Shown here: in pieces, positions 1 through 9,592 of the stretch
How positions within the stretch are numbered: the first letter of the stretch is position 1
Layout of the letters: each line of letters opens with the position of its first letter
Made by a program: the position numbers and the translations under genes
Origin: Tubiluchus corallicola
Taxonomy: Eukaryota; Priapulida; Priapulimorpha; Priapulimorphida; Tubiluchidae
Assembly (NCBI GenBank): GCA_030141605.1
Contig: JAQGDQ010000537.1
Location: 42,501 to 106,500 of the forward strand
Direction of reading: 5' to 3'
Length of the DNA stretch: 64,000 nt
Notes under the pieces: generated by a model
Database searches by the model: none
What the model saw: only the letters and a program-made list of their open reading frames with translations
Told to the model about the DNA's origin: nothing

Positions 1-60
1 TGCATAATCAAGTAAAGTCCACGTAAAACTGCGATGTTTAAACGTCTCTGCGTATGTACA
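1..60 (-). repeat. Fragment of 19-bp-TIR MITE (family A)
   Basis: The first bases (tgcataatcaagtaaagtcc) are the reverse complement of the inner part of the element at 23555-23949 and match part of 231-617. No ends are visible, so this is a truncated copy. Confidence 0.5.
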
Positions 61-230
61 TTACAGACGCCTGTCCCGGTGTATAATTATGCTTAATCGA
101 AATCGAATACAGCAAGGACAGACACAGATCGTACAATTTTTCATTGGTACCGGAAGTCAACTTTCTAGACGATTAAAAGATCAATTTTTCAGGACTCGTA
201 CTAATATGATACAGCGTAGTGAGTTAGGAG

Positions 231-617
231 GAATAAGCCTTTTCACAGTTCCAGCGATTGATGATCGTGAAAAGGTCAAAGGTTAAGTGTAACCAGACAA
301 TACGTTTATGTACACTTAACAATACCTCGCAGCCCATGCTGTTATAATAGTAACAGTTTTAACAGATATCTAGAACCTTACCTAGTTCATTTTTTCATGT
401 TTCCAAGCAAGATCTTGCTAGTAAATCACTCTACACGCAGACTAATGCATAATTAACCAAGTCCACGTAAAATAACTGAAGTTACTGAACTGATGCAGGA
501 GACTACTTTCTTTTTCCAATTCATCACGTGACGGCTGTAGTTAGACACCTGATACGCTTAACGTTTAACCTGTAACAACTGCGCTTTCGCACAACGAAAC
601 TGTGAAAAGGCTTATTC
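231..617 (-). mobile_element. MITE with perfect 19-bp terminal inverted repeats (family A)
   Basis: The left end gaataagccttttcacagt (231-249) is the exact reverse complement of the right end (599-617). The interior is the reverse complement of 23555-23949, so at least two full copies exist, plus fragments at 1-60 and 1549-1770. There is no coding potential. A 65-codon ORF at 89-286 runs across the left boundary and is not a gene. I could not find a clear target-site duplication, so the superfamily is open. Confidence 0.75.
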
Positions 618-1030
618 TTGTTTTGTCACCGGAAGTGGTGCTGGCAAGGCACTAACATAACAGTGTCTAGTTTTTTGCTGCATCACTGCTGTGTTTAAAA
701 GTCTTGAGGGCAGATTTCGTTTATTTTAGAATTCTGCCTGCCCATGTATACAACAGACATAACGGGCATATGATGATGATGATGATGACGATGATGTGTA
801 TTGTACTCGGAAGTGGTGCTGGCATAACAGTGTCTAGTTTTTTGCTGCATTACGTCTGTGTTTACCAGTCTTGAGGGCAGATTTCGTTTATTTTAGAATT
901 CTGCCTGCCCGAAGTCTACAACAGACGTAACGGGCATATGATGATGATGACGACGACGATGATGATGGTGACTACGACGATAGCGATGATGATGATGACA
1001 ACGACGACGACGATGATGATTATGAAGTGC
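618..1030. repeat. Tandemly duplicated ~180-bp unit ending in GAT/GAC microsatellite
   Basis: A segment starting ggaagtggtgctggc (631) recurs at 809. Both copies carry the same inner text (gcagatttcgtttatttta) and end in cgggcatatgatgatgat, which runs into impure GAT/GAC/GAA triplets up to about 1025. The second copy lacks 9 bases found in the first. Confidence 0.7.
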
Positions 1031-1548
1031 GAAAGGGTTAAAATGTCACATCTAGAGTAAAGTCCAGTTCGTTTGACAAGCTTTACGTTTTTGCAACCTT
1101 ACACGGGTGACCTTGATTGGACAATGAAGGTCAACCAACAGCCTCACGTTAAATGCACTTAGGCTTCCACACGAATAATGCTAAATGGCTTCATATAATC
1201 GTGTTACGGTTTTTAAACTATTATCAGCTACTCAGCATCGTCACGGAAACAGTTTTATGAAATGCCAAACTGTCAGTTTCTTTTTCGAATGACGATCCAA
1301 TCCCTGCTGGATTGTGCTGCGATGTTCCCGGGGGATGATTCCCAGCTGAATGAATCCGCCAGAATTGATAAATATCAGCGGTCACATTCGTAGAACCTTG
1401 AATATCATGAGCTTACATTGAAGATTTTCATTTATAAAAGAAGACGATTTCAGGTTATATCATGTGCAACAATAGAGTATAATTAGGCAATTATGAACCA
1501 AGGGTAAATTAGACGTTCAAAATTAGGCGTCGAAAAAAAGATGGATTA

Positions 1549-1770
1549 ATAAGCCGTTTCACAGTTTCGTTGTGCGCATGCGCATTTGCTGTATGTCAAA
1601 GGTTAAATGTACCACAGCCACGCGTTTTAAATACAACCGTCACGTGAATGGGGGTAAAGCAAAGCCGTCTGGTATATTAGTTCAGTAATTTCAGTTGTTT
1701 TACGTGAATTTTACTTAATTATGTATTTGTCTGTGCATGGTGCGATTTACTAGCAGGATCTTGTATTTTA
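1549..1770 (+). mobile_element. Truncated family A MITE
   Basis: Starts with a TIR-like aataagccgtttcacagt and follows 23555-23770 closely (the ggtcaaaggttaa and acttaattatg blocks), then diverges after gcaggatcttgtatttta. The right half is missing. Confidence 0.6.
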
Positions 1771-1953
1771 AAATATCCGTGACACTTGACGACACTGTAT
1801 CGCAATCCCAGTGTCCACCACTGGTTCACCAAAAGACATTATTGATGTTACTGACAATGCAAACTAATTTAAACTTTTGCTTAGTTAGTGAAGAATATGC
1901 TGCGAATGCTCTGATTATTTTTTCAAACTTTTTGCAACGTTATCTAAAATTTT

Positions 1954-2640
1954 TATAGTTAAAGCCCCACAACTTTTTAATTTACATAGTTAAAAATCCT
2001 GTCAAACGTTTCCACAGAGCTGCTGCTGTCATCATCAGTGGTAAATTTTTACAAACATACAACCAGTTTATATAGGCAGAGCCTACAGTATAGAATATTA
2101 TGCACTAATTATGTATTTAACAGAAGCCAAATAGGTAATAAACAAGCAGACTTGTAGAAAAGAAATTGATACAGTAAATTGTGCACTAATTATGTATTTA
2201 ACAGAAGCCAAATAGGTAATAAACAAGCAGACTTGTAGAAAAGAAATTGATACAGTAAATTGTGCACTAATTATGTATTTAACAGAAGCCAAATAGGTAA
2301 TAAACAAGCAGACTTGTAGAAAAGAAATTGATACAGTAAATTGTGCACTAATTATGTATTTAACAGAAGCCAAATAGGTAATAAATAAGCAGACCTGTAG
2401 AAAAGAAATTAATACAGTAAATTATGCACTAATTATGTATTTAACGAAAGCCAAATAGGTAATGATTAAGCAGACCTGTAGAAAAGAAATTGTTACAGTA
2501 AATTATGCACTAATTACTGGTTGTATGTTTGTAAAAATTCAGCACTGATGATGAGAGCAGTAGCTCTGTCGAAACGTTTGACATGATTTTTTAACTATGT
2601 AAATTAAAAGTTTTAATAAAGTTGTGGTGTTTTAACTACA
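1954..2640. mobile_element. Fold-back element with ~115-bp inverted arms and an internal 81-bp tandem array
   Basis: The two ends are long imperfect inverted repeats: the left arm reads aatttacatagttaaaaatc, the right arm gattttttaactatgtaaat, and both continue through gtttgtaaaaatt and aaccagt. Between them about five units of 81 bp repeat; gcactaat recurs at 2102, 2183, 2264, 2345, 2426 and 2507. Because 81 is divisible by 3, the array gives a spurious open frame on the minus strand. A degenerate relative lies at 8579-9136. The arms contain a ctgatga...gaaac motif that looks like a decayed hammerhead core. Confidence 0.7.
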
Positions 2641-2942
2641 AATGTTTTTAAGTGCCTGTAATAAAAATATCTAAACTTGTTTTAAACGACTTACCGTCGC
2701 TTTGGCTGCGCCTAATGAGTCATCGCTGGAGTTTAAGTTTACAAGTTTTATGTAGCGTTACTGTTAACGCAAGCCCTATACGGGCGTAACTATATGTAAC
2801 TAAAGTATATGTATATGTGTAAGTAAAGTCAAAGAGAATTTCTTAAGCTTTGTTTATGAAGAGTTTACTTGTGTTTTAAATGACTGACTGTAAAGCTTCA
2901 TTGGTCAATCCAAACTGAAGATTTTATTATATCGTTTCGCAG

Positions 2943-5900
2943 GTGATGCCCAGGTGAAACTTAGTGATATTGATCTTATTAGGCCATTTAGCACCTGGTT
3001 TTACCTCAGAGACGCATCAGTGGTAAGTACAGAGAATAATTGTGATGTTGCAAAATTATTTTAGCTTATTTATGTTTTCGTAGATGGTTTAAAAGCTTGA
3101 CTGCAGGAAATGAAATGTGAAAAAAAAATCTGTGAAAAATGTGAAATGGAATGGGCACAGATTTGAACTGTGGACTTTTGTATTACAAGTCGAACACCAT
3201 GACTACTGTATATAGAGTGGCCTAGGATTGAATTAAGACTTACTATTACTATTTGTTATGGAGTCTTGAATATGTGCAGTGCTTTGGTCACTTGCTTATA
3301 ATTCAAAAGTCACTGTTTCAAGTCCAGGTTTAGTCCCATTTTTATATTAATTTCTAATTCGGTCAATTTTTTCTTCAAAATTTTAATATTTATAGGTTTA
3401 TTGTGATCATTAATCAATAACTTTGAAATTTAGATTCTAATTACTTAGTTATACAAGGTAGTGAAGTTCACCACGTTGCAGTAACAAATTATTGATTTTT
3501 TCAGTAAAGTAAACTTACCTCTTGTTTTTTCTCTTTTCAGAAACAAGATGATTTAGGTGACTTGATGTTTTCGCTTTCTTATCTTCCCACTGCTGAGCGA
3601 CTGACGGTTGTCATAGTCAAAGCTAGGAACCTCCAATATGCAGAGCAGAAGAAGGCAGGGGGTGAGATCTCTAAGCGCAATTTTTCAGAGTTACTTTTAC
3701 AGGAAAATGGGAAACTGCTGAAAAACTTAACTGTCTCAAGTTCATTAGAGCCACTATATTTTAAAGACATGGTTATTTATTTCAACACAATTACATTGTC
3801 ATTTATTCCAACACAAAAACATGATCATTTTTTCCAATTCAAAGACATGGTTATTTATTCCAACACAAAGACATGATCATTTATTCCAGCACAATCATCT
3901 GCAACTTTGCAGCCAAAACATGGTCATGATCATGCAATTCTACCTAATAAAAATATAATGTATAAAAATTAATATTGAGATTCAAAAATCCACATAGTTA
4001 AAAGCAAATAAAATCAATTTCTAAATAGTAAACTTACAGGTGACAGAAAATAAGGTTATGTTACTCCAACACAATTCGTTCTCTGACTAAACGCTATAAA
4101 AGACCATAGAAAAGGCTGAGGCAGTTCCACAACAGAAACATTTCCACTAATTAATGTTTGTGAACTATAATAATTCATTTTACACATTATGTTTTTAATA
4201 GGCAGAAATTTGTGATTATGAGCATGTTGTGTTTGAAATGTTGCAGATGAATAGCCATGTCTTTGTGTTGGAATGAATAGCCACGCCCCTGTGTTGGAAT
4301 AAATAGCCATGCCCCTGTGTTGGAATAAATAGCCATGTCTTTGTGTTGGAATAAATAGACATGTCTTTGTGTTGGAATGAATAGCCATGCCCCTGTGTTG
4401 GAATAAATAGCCATGCCCCTGTGTTGGAATAAATAGCCATGTCTTTGTGATGGAATGAATAGCCATGTCTTTGTGTTGGAATAAATAGAAATGTCTTTGT
4501 GTTGGAATGAATAGCCATGCCCCTGTGTTGGAATAAATAGCCATGCCCCTGTGTTGGAATAAATAGCCATGTCTTTGTGATGGAATGAATAGCCATGTCT
4601 TTGTGTTGGAATAAATAGACATGTCTTTGTGATGGAATGAATAACCATGTCTTTGTGTTGGAATGAATAGCCATGTCTTTGTGATGGAATGAATAACCAT
4701 GTCTTTGTGTTGGAATAAATAGACATGTCTTTGTGTTGGAATGAATAGCCATGCCCCTGTGTTGGAATGAATAGTCCATGTAAATTTGTGGACTAGTCTG
4801 GATTTGAACCCAAGACATGGGATTAGTACTGGGATGCTGAGCTGTCATGCAGTCAGTACTGAGACCTGGGATACAGATACAGGCTCTCATACTGGGCTGG
4901 TAGCTTAGATGGTAGAGAGTGCGAGTACTAATCACAGGTCTCGAGTTCAAATCTCGACTAGTCCACAATTTTTCAGTGTATGCAACTCATTACCCGCGAT
5001 GGGTAATAATTGGTAAAATAAACTGCAATGGTTTATATAAATTTTGGCATTCACAATCATAATTAATTAATAATATCTTTAATTGCCAGCTAATTTGGGA
5101 TTATATAATTTAATTGAAACCTTTTTAAAGTAATTTAATACAATTCAGATTCGGAATCCAAGCTCCCCCATTCATAAATCAGCAATACAGTAAGTCCTTG
5201 CTTAACGATGCTCCGCTCTTAGCAATGTTTCGTTTAACGACGCCAATCTTTGAATCTTTTGAATTTATAGATTCGTTTGTAAAAGTTTATCTGTTGCAAA
5301 GCGGAAAGAAGTTGAACAAGAAGAAAACAACAACTAAACGCAGCGAATCAAATCCTATCTTCAATGAAGCCATGATTTTCAACGTTTCTGCTCAGACTTT
5401 ACAGGTAAAATCATCAGTTTTTATGATTCATGACTTTTCATATACTGCCCCATTTTCAAGTCTGATAAAAAGTACACATTTTAACACAATTAATACTGCA
5501 AAAGAATTTCTGATAACTAAATAATGGATTAAAATCTTAATTGACGCCGGACGAGCCCAACTATTGATGTCATCACAAACTACCATAATTTTCAACGGCA
5601 AAAATATTTCACGAGCGTGTTGTACGTGTTTGTGAAAGCGAAAATTGAAGTACAGTGCTATAAGGTATTCAGTGTGTTGTACTAAAACCAGGCAAGTTTT
5701 AAGATAAAAATTCAAATTTCAAATTTACCGCTGTCAAACGTGCGTAGTTCGTCACAAACTAACACGTCTGAACTGAGAGGTACAGCACCTGTTTTTTGTG
5801 CAATGCTTTTTCGAAATGCAGACCCTAGTGCCCATCTAACTAGCGAATGTCGAAATGCATGTAACAGCGAAGAACTAGTAGCGCGAACGTGAAATTGCGT

Positions 5901-6498
5901 TTGTGTGGTAATAATTCTTTCACGTAAGTAATTTTTGAGAAAAAATTAGTATGTTAGTATGTTTTGACCTGCAGTTTAACAATGGGCCCGTTTTCGCTAT
6001 AAGCTTGCTACAAGTTTCTTTGTTTTTTTACAGTTTACCAAGCGGGACAATTGGCAACACATTAAATGTTATTAAATGCTAAAACTTTTCAAAAACACTA
6101 TGGCATATATAGTAACAATAGTGTGTGCTTAGCAGCAAATGTAAGCAATGTTAAGGCTGTTTGGTAAATGGATTGGTGACCATCTGTTTGTCTCATTCAG
6201 ATCTTATCACATCAAAGCGCAGCTTGTTTTCCTTTAATACCAACACACCACAGAATTACTTTGGTATTTATACATTGAAGTACGTTTTTGATTTATTCTA
6301 ATTTTCTTAAACATTTTAAATTTTCAGGCCATTCAACTGCGAGTGACGGTGAGCGAAATATCGGAAGACGGCACTCAGCTCACAATAGGTCACGTGATTA
6401 TTGGATCCAACACCAGCGGTAAAACATTATCACATTGGAATCAAATGATGACGTCACTACGTAAACCTATAGCTATGTGGCATAGCTTGCGCAAATAG
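2943..6498 (+). CDS. SYT12: Synaptotagmin-12-like protein, 3' part (C2A-C2B linker and C2B domain)
   Basis: Four exons join in phase: 2943-3022, 3541-3661, 5271-5404 and 6328-6498, all with GT-AG borders, giving about 167 residues and a stop. The linker contains LIRPFSTWFYLRD. C2B opens with LGDLMFSLSYLPTAERLTVV, continues with FVKVYLLQSGKKLNKKKT and NPIFNEAMIF, then GHVIIG and HWNQMM, and ends MWHSLRK, the usual C-terminal WHXL motif of synaptotagmins. The acidic residues expected in the first calcium loop are mostly replaced (YAEQKKAGDSF), which fits the calcium-independent C2B of the SYT12 group. In known animals SYT12 is a vesicle membrane protein implicated in exocytosis. The transmembrane segment and C2A must lie upstream, outside the window or in exons I could not recognise. 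The acceptor of the third exon directly follows a MITE fragment (5188-5255). Confidence 0.85.
3150..3345. repeat. Two facing tRNA-like sequences (SINE-like)
   Basis: An antisense B-box-like block (gatttgaactg, near 3161) and a sense B-box-like block (gtttcaagtcc, near 3314) face outward, about 150 bp apart, in an SYT12 intron. The arrangement resembles 4788-4966 but is more decayed. No complete cloverleaf can be drawn, so this is not a tRNA gene. Confidence 0.4.
3763..3893 (+). repeat. Degenerate minisatellite, inverted partner of 4245-4780
   Basis: Units of the type aaagacatggttatttattc and caacacaaagacatgatcat repeat about five times. They are the reverse complement of the 26-bp unit at 4245-4780, so the SYT12 intron carries the array in both orientations with a ~350-bp spacer. 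Confidence 0.65.
4245..4780. repeat. 26-bp minisatellite, about 20 units
   Basis: Unit: atagccatgtctttgtgttg plus gaatga, with variants containing gcccctgtgttgg. Spacing is exactly 26 bp (for example tag at 4252, 4278, 4304). The minus strand of the unit has no stop in any frame, so three overlapping long open frames cross it. They are repeat artefacts. Confidence 0.85.
4788..4966. repeat. Head-to-head tRNA-derived element with 11-bp perfect inverted ends
   Basis: The right half (4895-4964, plus strand) folds as a tRNA: acceptor GGCTGGT pairs with ACTAGTC (two G-U pairs), there is an A-box-like tagcttagatggtagagag, a 7-base anticodon loop GTACTAA, and T-arm TCGAG-TTCAAAT-CTCGA. The left half holds an antisense B box (ctggatttgaaccc). 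The ends gtggactagtc and gactagtccac are exact reverse complements. The anticodon would read ACT (Ser), but the molecule lacks the long variable arm of serine tRNAs and has a mismatch in the anticodon stem, so a SINE or pseudo-tRNA is more likely than a working tRNA. Confidence 0.55.
5188..5255 (+). mobile_element. Left end of a Tc1/mariner-type MITE, truncated
   Basis: After a TA dinucleotide the text cagtaagtccttgcttaacg matches the ends of 19682-20397 and 26882-27647. Homology fades near 5255, 15 bases before the acceptor of the third visible SYT12 exon. Confidence 0.65.
5430..6003 (-). repeat. Dispersed repeat family B, copy 1 (reverse orientation)
   Basis: Matches in reverse complement the copies at 22552-23190 and 33341-33975. 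Shared landmarks include ggtacagcacctgttttttg, gtcatcacaaact, ggtaataattctttcacgt and the end gttttgacctgcagtttaac. It lies in the last visible intron of SYT12. There is no open frame of note and no clear terminal inverted repeat. Confidence 0.75.
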
Positions 6499-6504
6499 CC
6501 TTAA

Positions 6505-6680
6505 ACTAGAAGAGGAAGAAGAAGAAGAAGAACAACAACAACAACAGCAACAACTACAACAACAACAGCAGCAGCAGCAACAACGACAACGACAACAACA
6601 ACAACAACAACAGCAATGACAACAACAACTACAACAACAACGACGACAACAAGAATGACGATGATGATGACGACAAGAAC
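6505..6680. repeat. Impure GAA/CAA/CAG/GAC trinucleotide tract in the SYT12 3'UTR
   Basis: Begins gaagaggaagaagaagaag directly after the SYT12 stop and continues as caacaacaacag-type triplets to about 6680. The polyCys, polySer and polyVal open frames on the opposite strand are by-products. Confidence 0.85.
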
Positions 6681-7650
6681 AGTGCTCAATGGTGATTGGA
6701 GAAACACAACACACGGGACTGTCACAGAATGAAACAATAAGCAACTCAGTAACAGAGTTGTTGCACTTGGCAGAATGTCTGCAGAATTATGAGCTGGACG
6801 TTGCAGAATGTGAGGCTAGTGATAGAGGTTCTTCTATTTTTGATGTCATCATTTGATATTGACTACCACGTGTTGTGTGAGGTTCTCAGACACTTTCCAT
6901 ACAAAGTCGTCAACCGTGTGCAACATTTGTGGGAAAATCAAGGAAAATATTTTATTAATTGATTGTGTATTGATCGTCATCTTCAAAGCCGACATAAGAC
7001 TCTTCCTCTGAGAGTTGCTGCTGCAGGATCTATTCGAGTCTAAACCTCGTTATTTGCGTTACCCGTCCCCGTAGAGCTGTCTTAGACCCCATTGTAGTTG
7101 CTCGTGGCACATCGGTGTAGACACAACCAAGCCGTGCCTTTCCTTGGACTTCCTCAATGTGCTGGTGTTGCGCTGTGTAGCTTCAGAAGTGTAAATCATG
7201 TTACTTGTGTTCAGTATTGTAAATTCCTACCTCGCAAAGGGCTTCTGTCACATGCAAAAAAGTTGTATCGTCGTCCGTGCAAGGATAATTATAAAAGTGT
7301 TGATTTGCTACACGTACCAAGTTGCATTGCACTGCTTTGTTATCAGTCGAAGCACGCCTCGTAATTGTGCAGTGCAGATGGGTATCATTTTTATTTTTAC
7401 TGCTTCTATTTGGAAATCAAGTTATTTTCATTTAGTTTCGTGTAGTTGCACCATTGCATATACTTGTTGCTGTTACAACACAAATGCTTAATTAGCTTAT
7501 TTTACCAAAATACTGTATTTTTCTTGCAAGTTTTACCATATTTATTAGTTTTATTAAATTTCTTGTCAGATGTTTGGGGTTGTGATCAGGCAAAAAACTG
7601 CTTATCGGGAAAATGGCAAAAAATTTTTTCGATTAGTGTGGTCTTTTTTA

Positions 7651-7656
7651 AATAAA
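7651..7656 (+). terminator. Candidate poly(A) signal AATAAA for SYT12
   Basis: Canonical hexamer followed by a T-rich stretch. It is the first good candidate after the stop at 6498. Confidence 0.35.
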
Positions 7657-8120
7657 AACTCATCTTAGATACTGACTTATTCAAACTCAATGCAGTTCAC
7701 TTGTTTTCATAATTATTCAAAAGTGAGATACATTTACGTATATTTTTTATAATTTGTAAAAGCCGTCAGTTTAATAATGTAAATTGTGTTATAAACTTAT
7801 AGTTTTATGGCAACTGATAAGCTAAGTAGCACCAAGCTTGGTTAGTAAGTGGATGTTTGACCATCGCTGAAAAGCTGCTTCTAAGTCGATCTCGTCTAGC
7901 ATACAGGCTATGTTGCCGTGTTGATGGTAGATGTATAAATACCCTATATCTTTGACAGTGGACTCTACAGCCCCCTGTTGACGTAAAATATAATCATCTC
8001 TGTCCTTTGATAATACGCTGTATACGTGGAATTGTCTGCTGCCCAGTAGAAAAGACTTACAAATGCCTACCGCCTATAGTACATGTATTATTATAGAACT
8101 TATATAGATTTATGGTGCAG

Positions 8121-8485
8121 CAGGGGCATAGCCAGGTTCTAAAGTTAGGGGGAGCAAGCACATGAAAAGCCGCAGTGACACATGCCAAACATTTTCTAAC
8201 GCATCGGGTACATTATTGTTATTTTCTGTTTAAAAGGCCTATTACTAGACAATCGCATGACAATAATATATATTATTATAATAATTAGGTTTGGGACAAT
8301 TTGATCTTTTGTTCAGTCAGTCAACTTTGACAAATGAGTTGTATAAATGCACACTCGTGTCAAAAACACAAGAGGCAGGTTGGTCAAGTAAAGTAATGAC
8401 TCCATTGTTGAGAAGGTGACAGTTTTGAAAAATGTGCTTGAGAGGAGCCGTTGCTCCTTTTGCTCCCCTATTAGCTACTCCCATG
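8121..8485 (+). mobile_element. hAT-like non-autonomous element
   Basis: Starts caggggcatagccaggttct and ends tagctactcccatg, an imperfect inverted pair of the form seen at 50193-51162. The interior carries gggggagc and tgctcccc boxes. No reliable 8-bp target duplication. Confidence 0.45.
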
Positions 8486-8578
8486 CAGAGAGGGACAACT
8501 CTTCGACTTGGATATGCCCCGAAACAATTCTTCCTGCAATGATCAGGCCTATTGTATTAAAATAATGTTAAAATAATT

Positions 8579-9136
8579 GTAGTTAAAAACAACACAACTT
8601 TAATAAAAAACTTTTACATTAAAAAGTTAAAAGTTAAAATCAAACCAAACGTTTCGCATAGCTGCTGCTGTCATCAGTGGTAAATTTACAAAAAACAACC
8701 AGTTTATGTAGGCAGAGCCTACAGTATAGAACATTATGCACTAATAGCAGTGTAATGAATGAATATGTAATGATTAAGCAGACCAGTAGAAAAGAAATTG
8801 ATACAGTAACTTATGCACTAATTATGTATTTACAAAAGCCAAATAGGTAATGATTAAGCAGACCTGAAAAATTGATACAGTAACAAATAGCTAAGTGTTT
8901 GACAATAAAGTTAGAGGAATTGAACTGCTTTGCACATTAAGAGAAGGCTTATTAGGGTACATAGATAAACTTTCTTTTATTAATAAGTCCCAGTTATTTG
9001 TAGTTCTGGTCACAATGCTGAAATTGTTAAAATCAGCTTTGTGGCCAGAGGCACAAATATGGTTATTAATGCTGGATTAAGTAGAATTTTTTAATATTTT
9101 GCCAGTTCTAATGAAGTTGTGTTGTTTTTAACTACA
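8579..9136. mobile_element. Second fold-back element, related to 1954-2640
   Basis: The left end tgtagttaaaaacaacacaa and the right end ttgtgttgtttttaactaca are exact inverted repeats. The interior shares gcagagcctacagtataga and gcactaattatgtattta with the copy at 1954-2640, but only about two array units remain. The 61-codon ORF at 8895-9080 is unique sequence with no recognised domain. Confidence 0.7.
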
Positions 9137-9592
9137 AATGTGTTTACGTGCCTGTAATACTTTGTTGAAATACGTCTAGAGTGAAATAGCGAATGTTGAT
9201 TATTAAATGCAAGTAATACATGTCGCTTTATCATTTCTTTACACAGAGCAAAATATCAATTATTATTATTACTATCATTATTAATCATTATAATTAATTA
9301 TCGATGTTTGTGTGTTTTGTTGTATAAATTTTATTCATAATTTTATTGAAAATTCTTAAATAAATTTTTTGAGAGTATAATAATTATATTTTATGAATGG
9401 ATTCTTCCTATAACATATTTATATTATGTGTTAAAATCTTAAAAATACAGTCAAAATGATAATTATAAATATGTAATTGTGTTATTATTGTTATTATCAA
9501 TTTCTTGGCTTTTGCTGGTCAAATTAGAATAGTCGTAAGGGAAATTCATGAAGTGCCACCACACACTGCATTGTTGACTTTCATTTCAATAT
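9137..9592. other. AT-rich spacer
   Basis: Mostly poly-A/T and imperfect (ATT)n. No gene, hairpin or repeat that I can define. Confidence 0.5.

Larger units (their letters stand above)
6499..8120 (+). other. Probable SYT12 3'UTR and downstream spacer
   Basis: No convincing coding exon. An AATAAA at 7651-7656, about 1.15 kb after the stop, is a plausible poly(A) signal. Three overlapping small ORFs (7098-7655) lack homology, splice context or codon bias and are not called. From 7660 to 8120 I see only AT-rich sequence. Confidence 0.45.

Noticed and set aside
2098-2373. 91-codon ORF with a perfect 27-residue repeat
   Set aside because: Direct consequence of the 81-bp tandem array in a fold-back element; no start context or splice link.
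4895-4964. Working tRNA-Ser(ACT) gene
   Set aside because: It folds, but lacks a long variable arm and has an anticodon-stem mismatch and a mirrored partner; SINE-like origin is more likely.
4056-4968. Three overlapping long minus-strand ORFs (179-250 codons)
   Set aside because: All are translations of the 26-bp minisatellite in its three frames, repeated TKTWLFIPTQRHGYSF-like text without any domain.
6457-6744. PolyCys, polySer and polyVal ORFs
   Set aside because: Antisense reading of the triplet repeat after the SYT12 stop.
7098-7655. Three small overlapping plus-strand ORFs after SYT12
   Set aside because: Mutually overlapping, no domain, within the probable 3'UTR.
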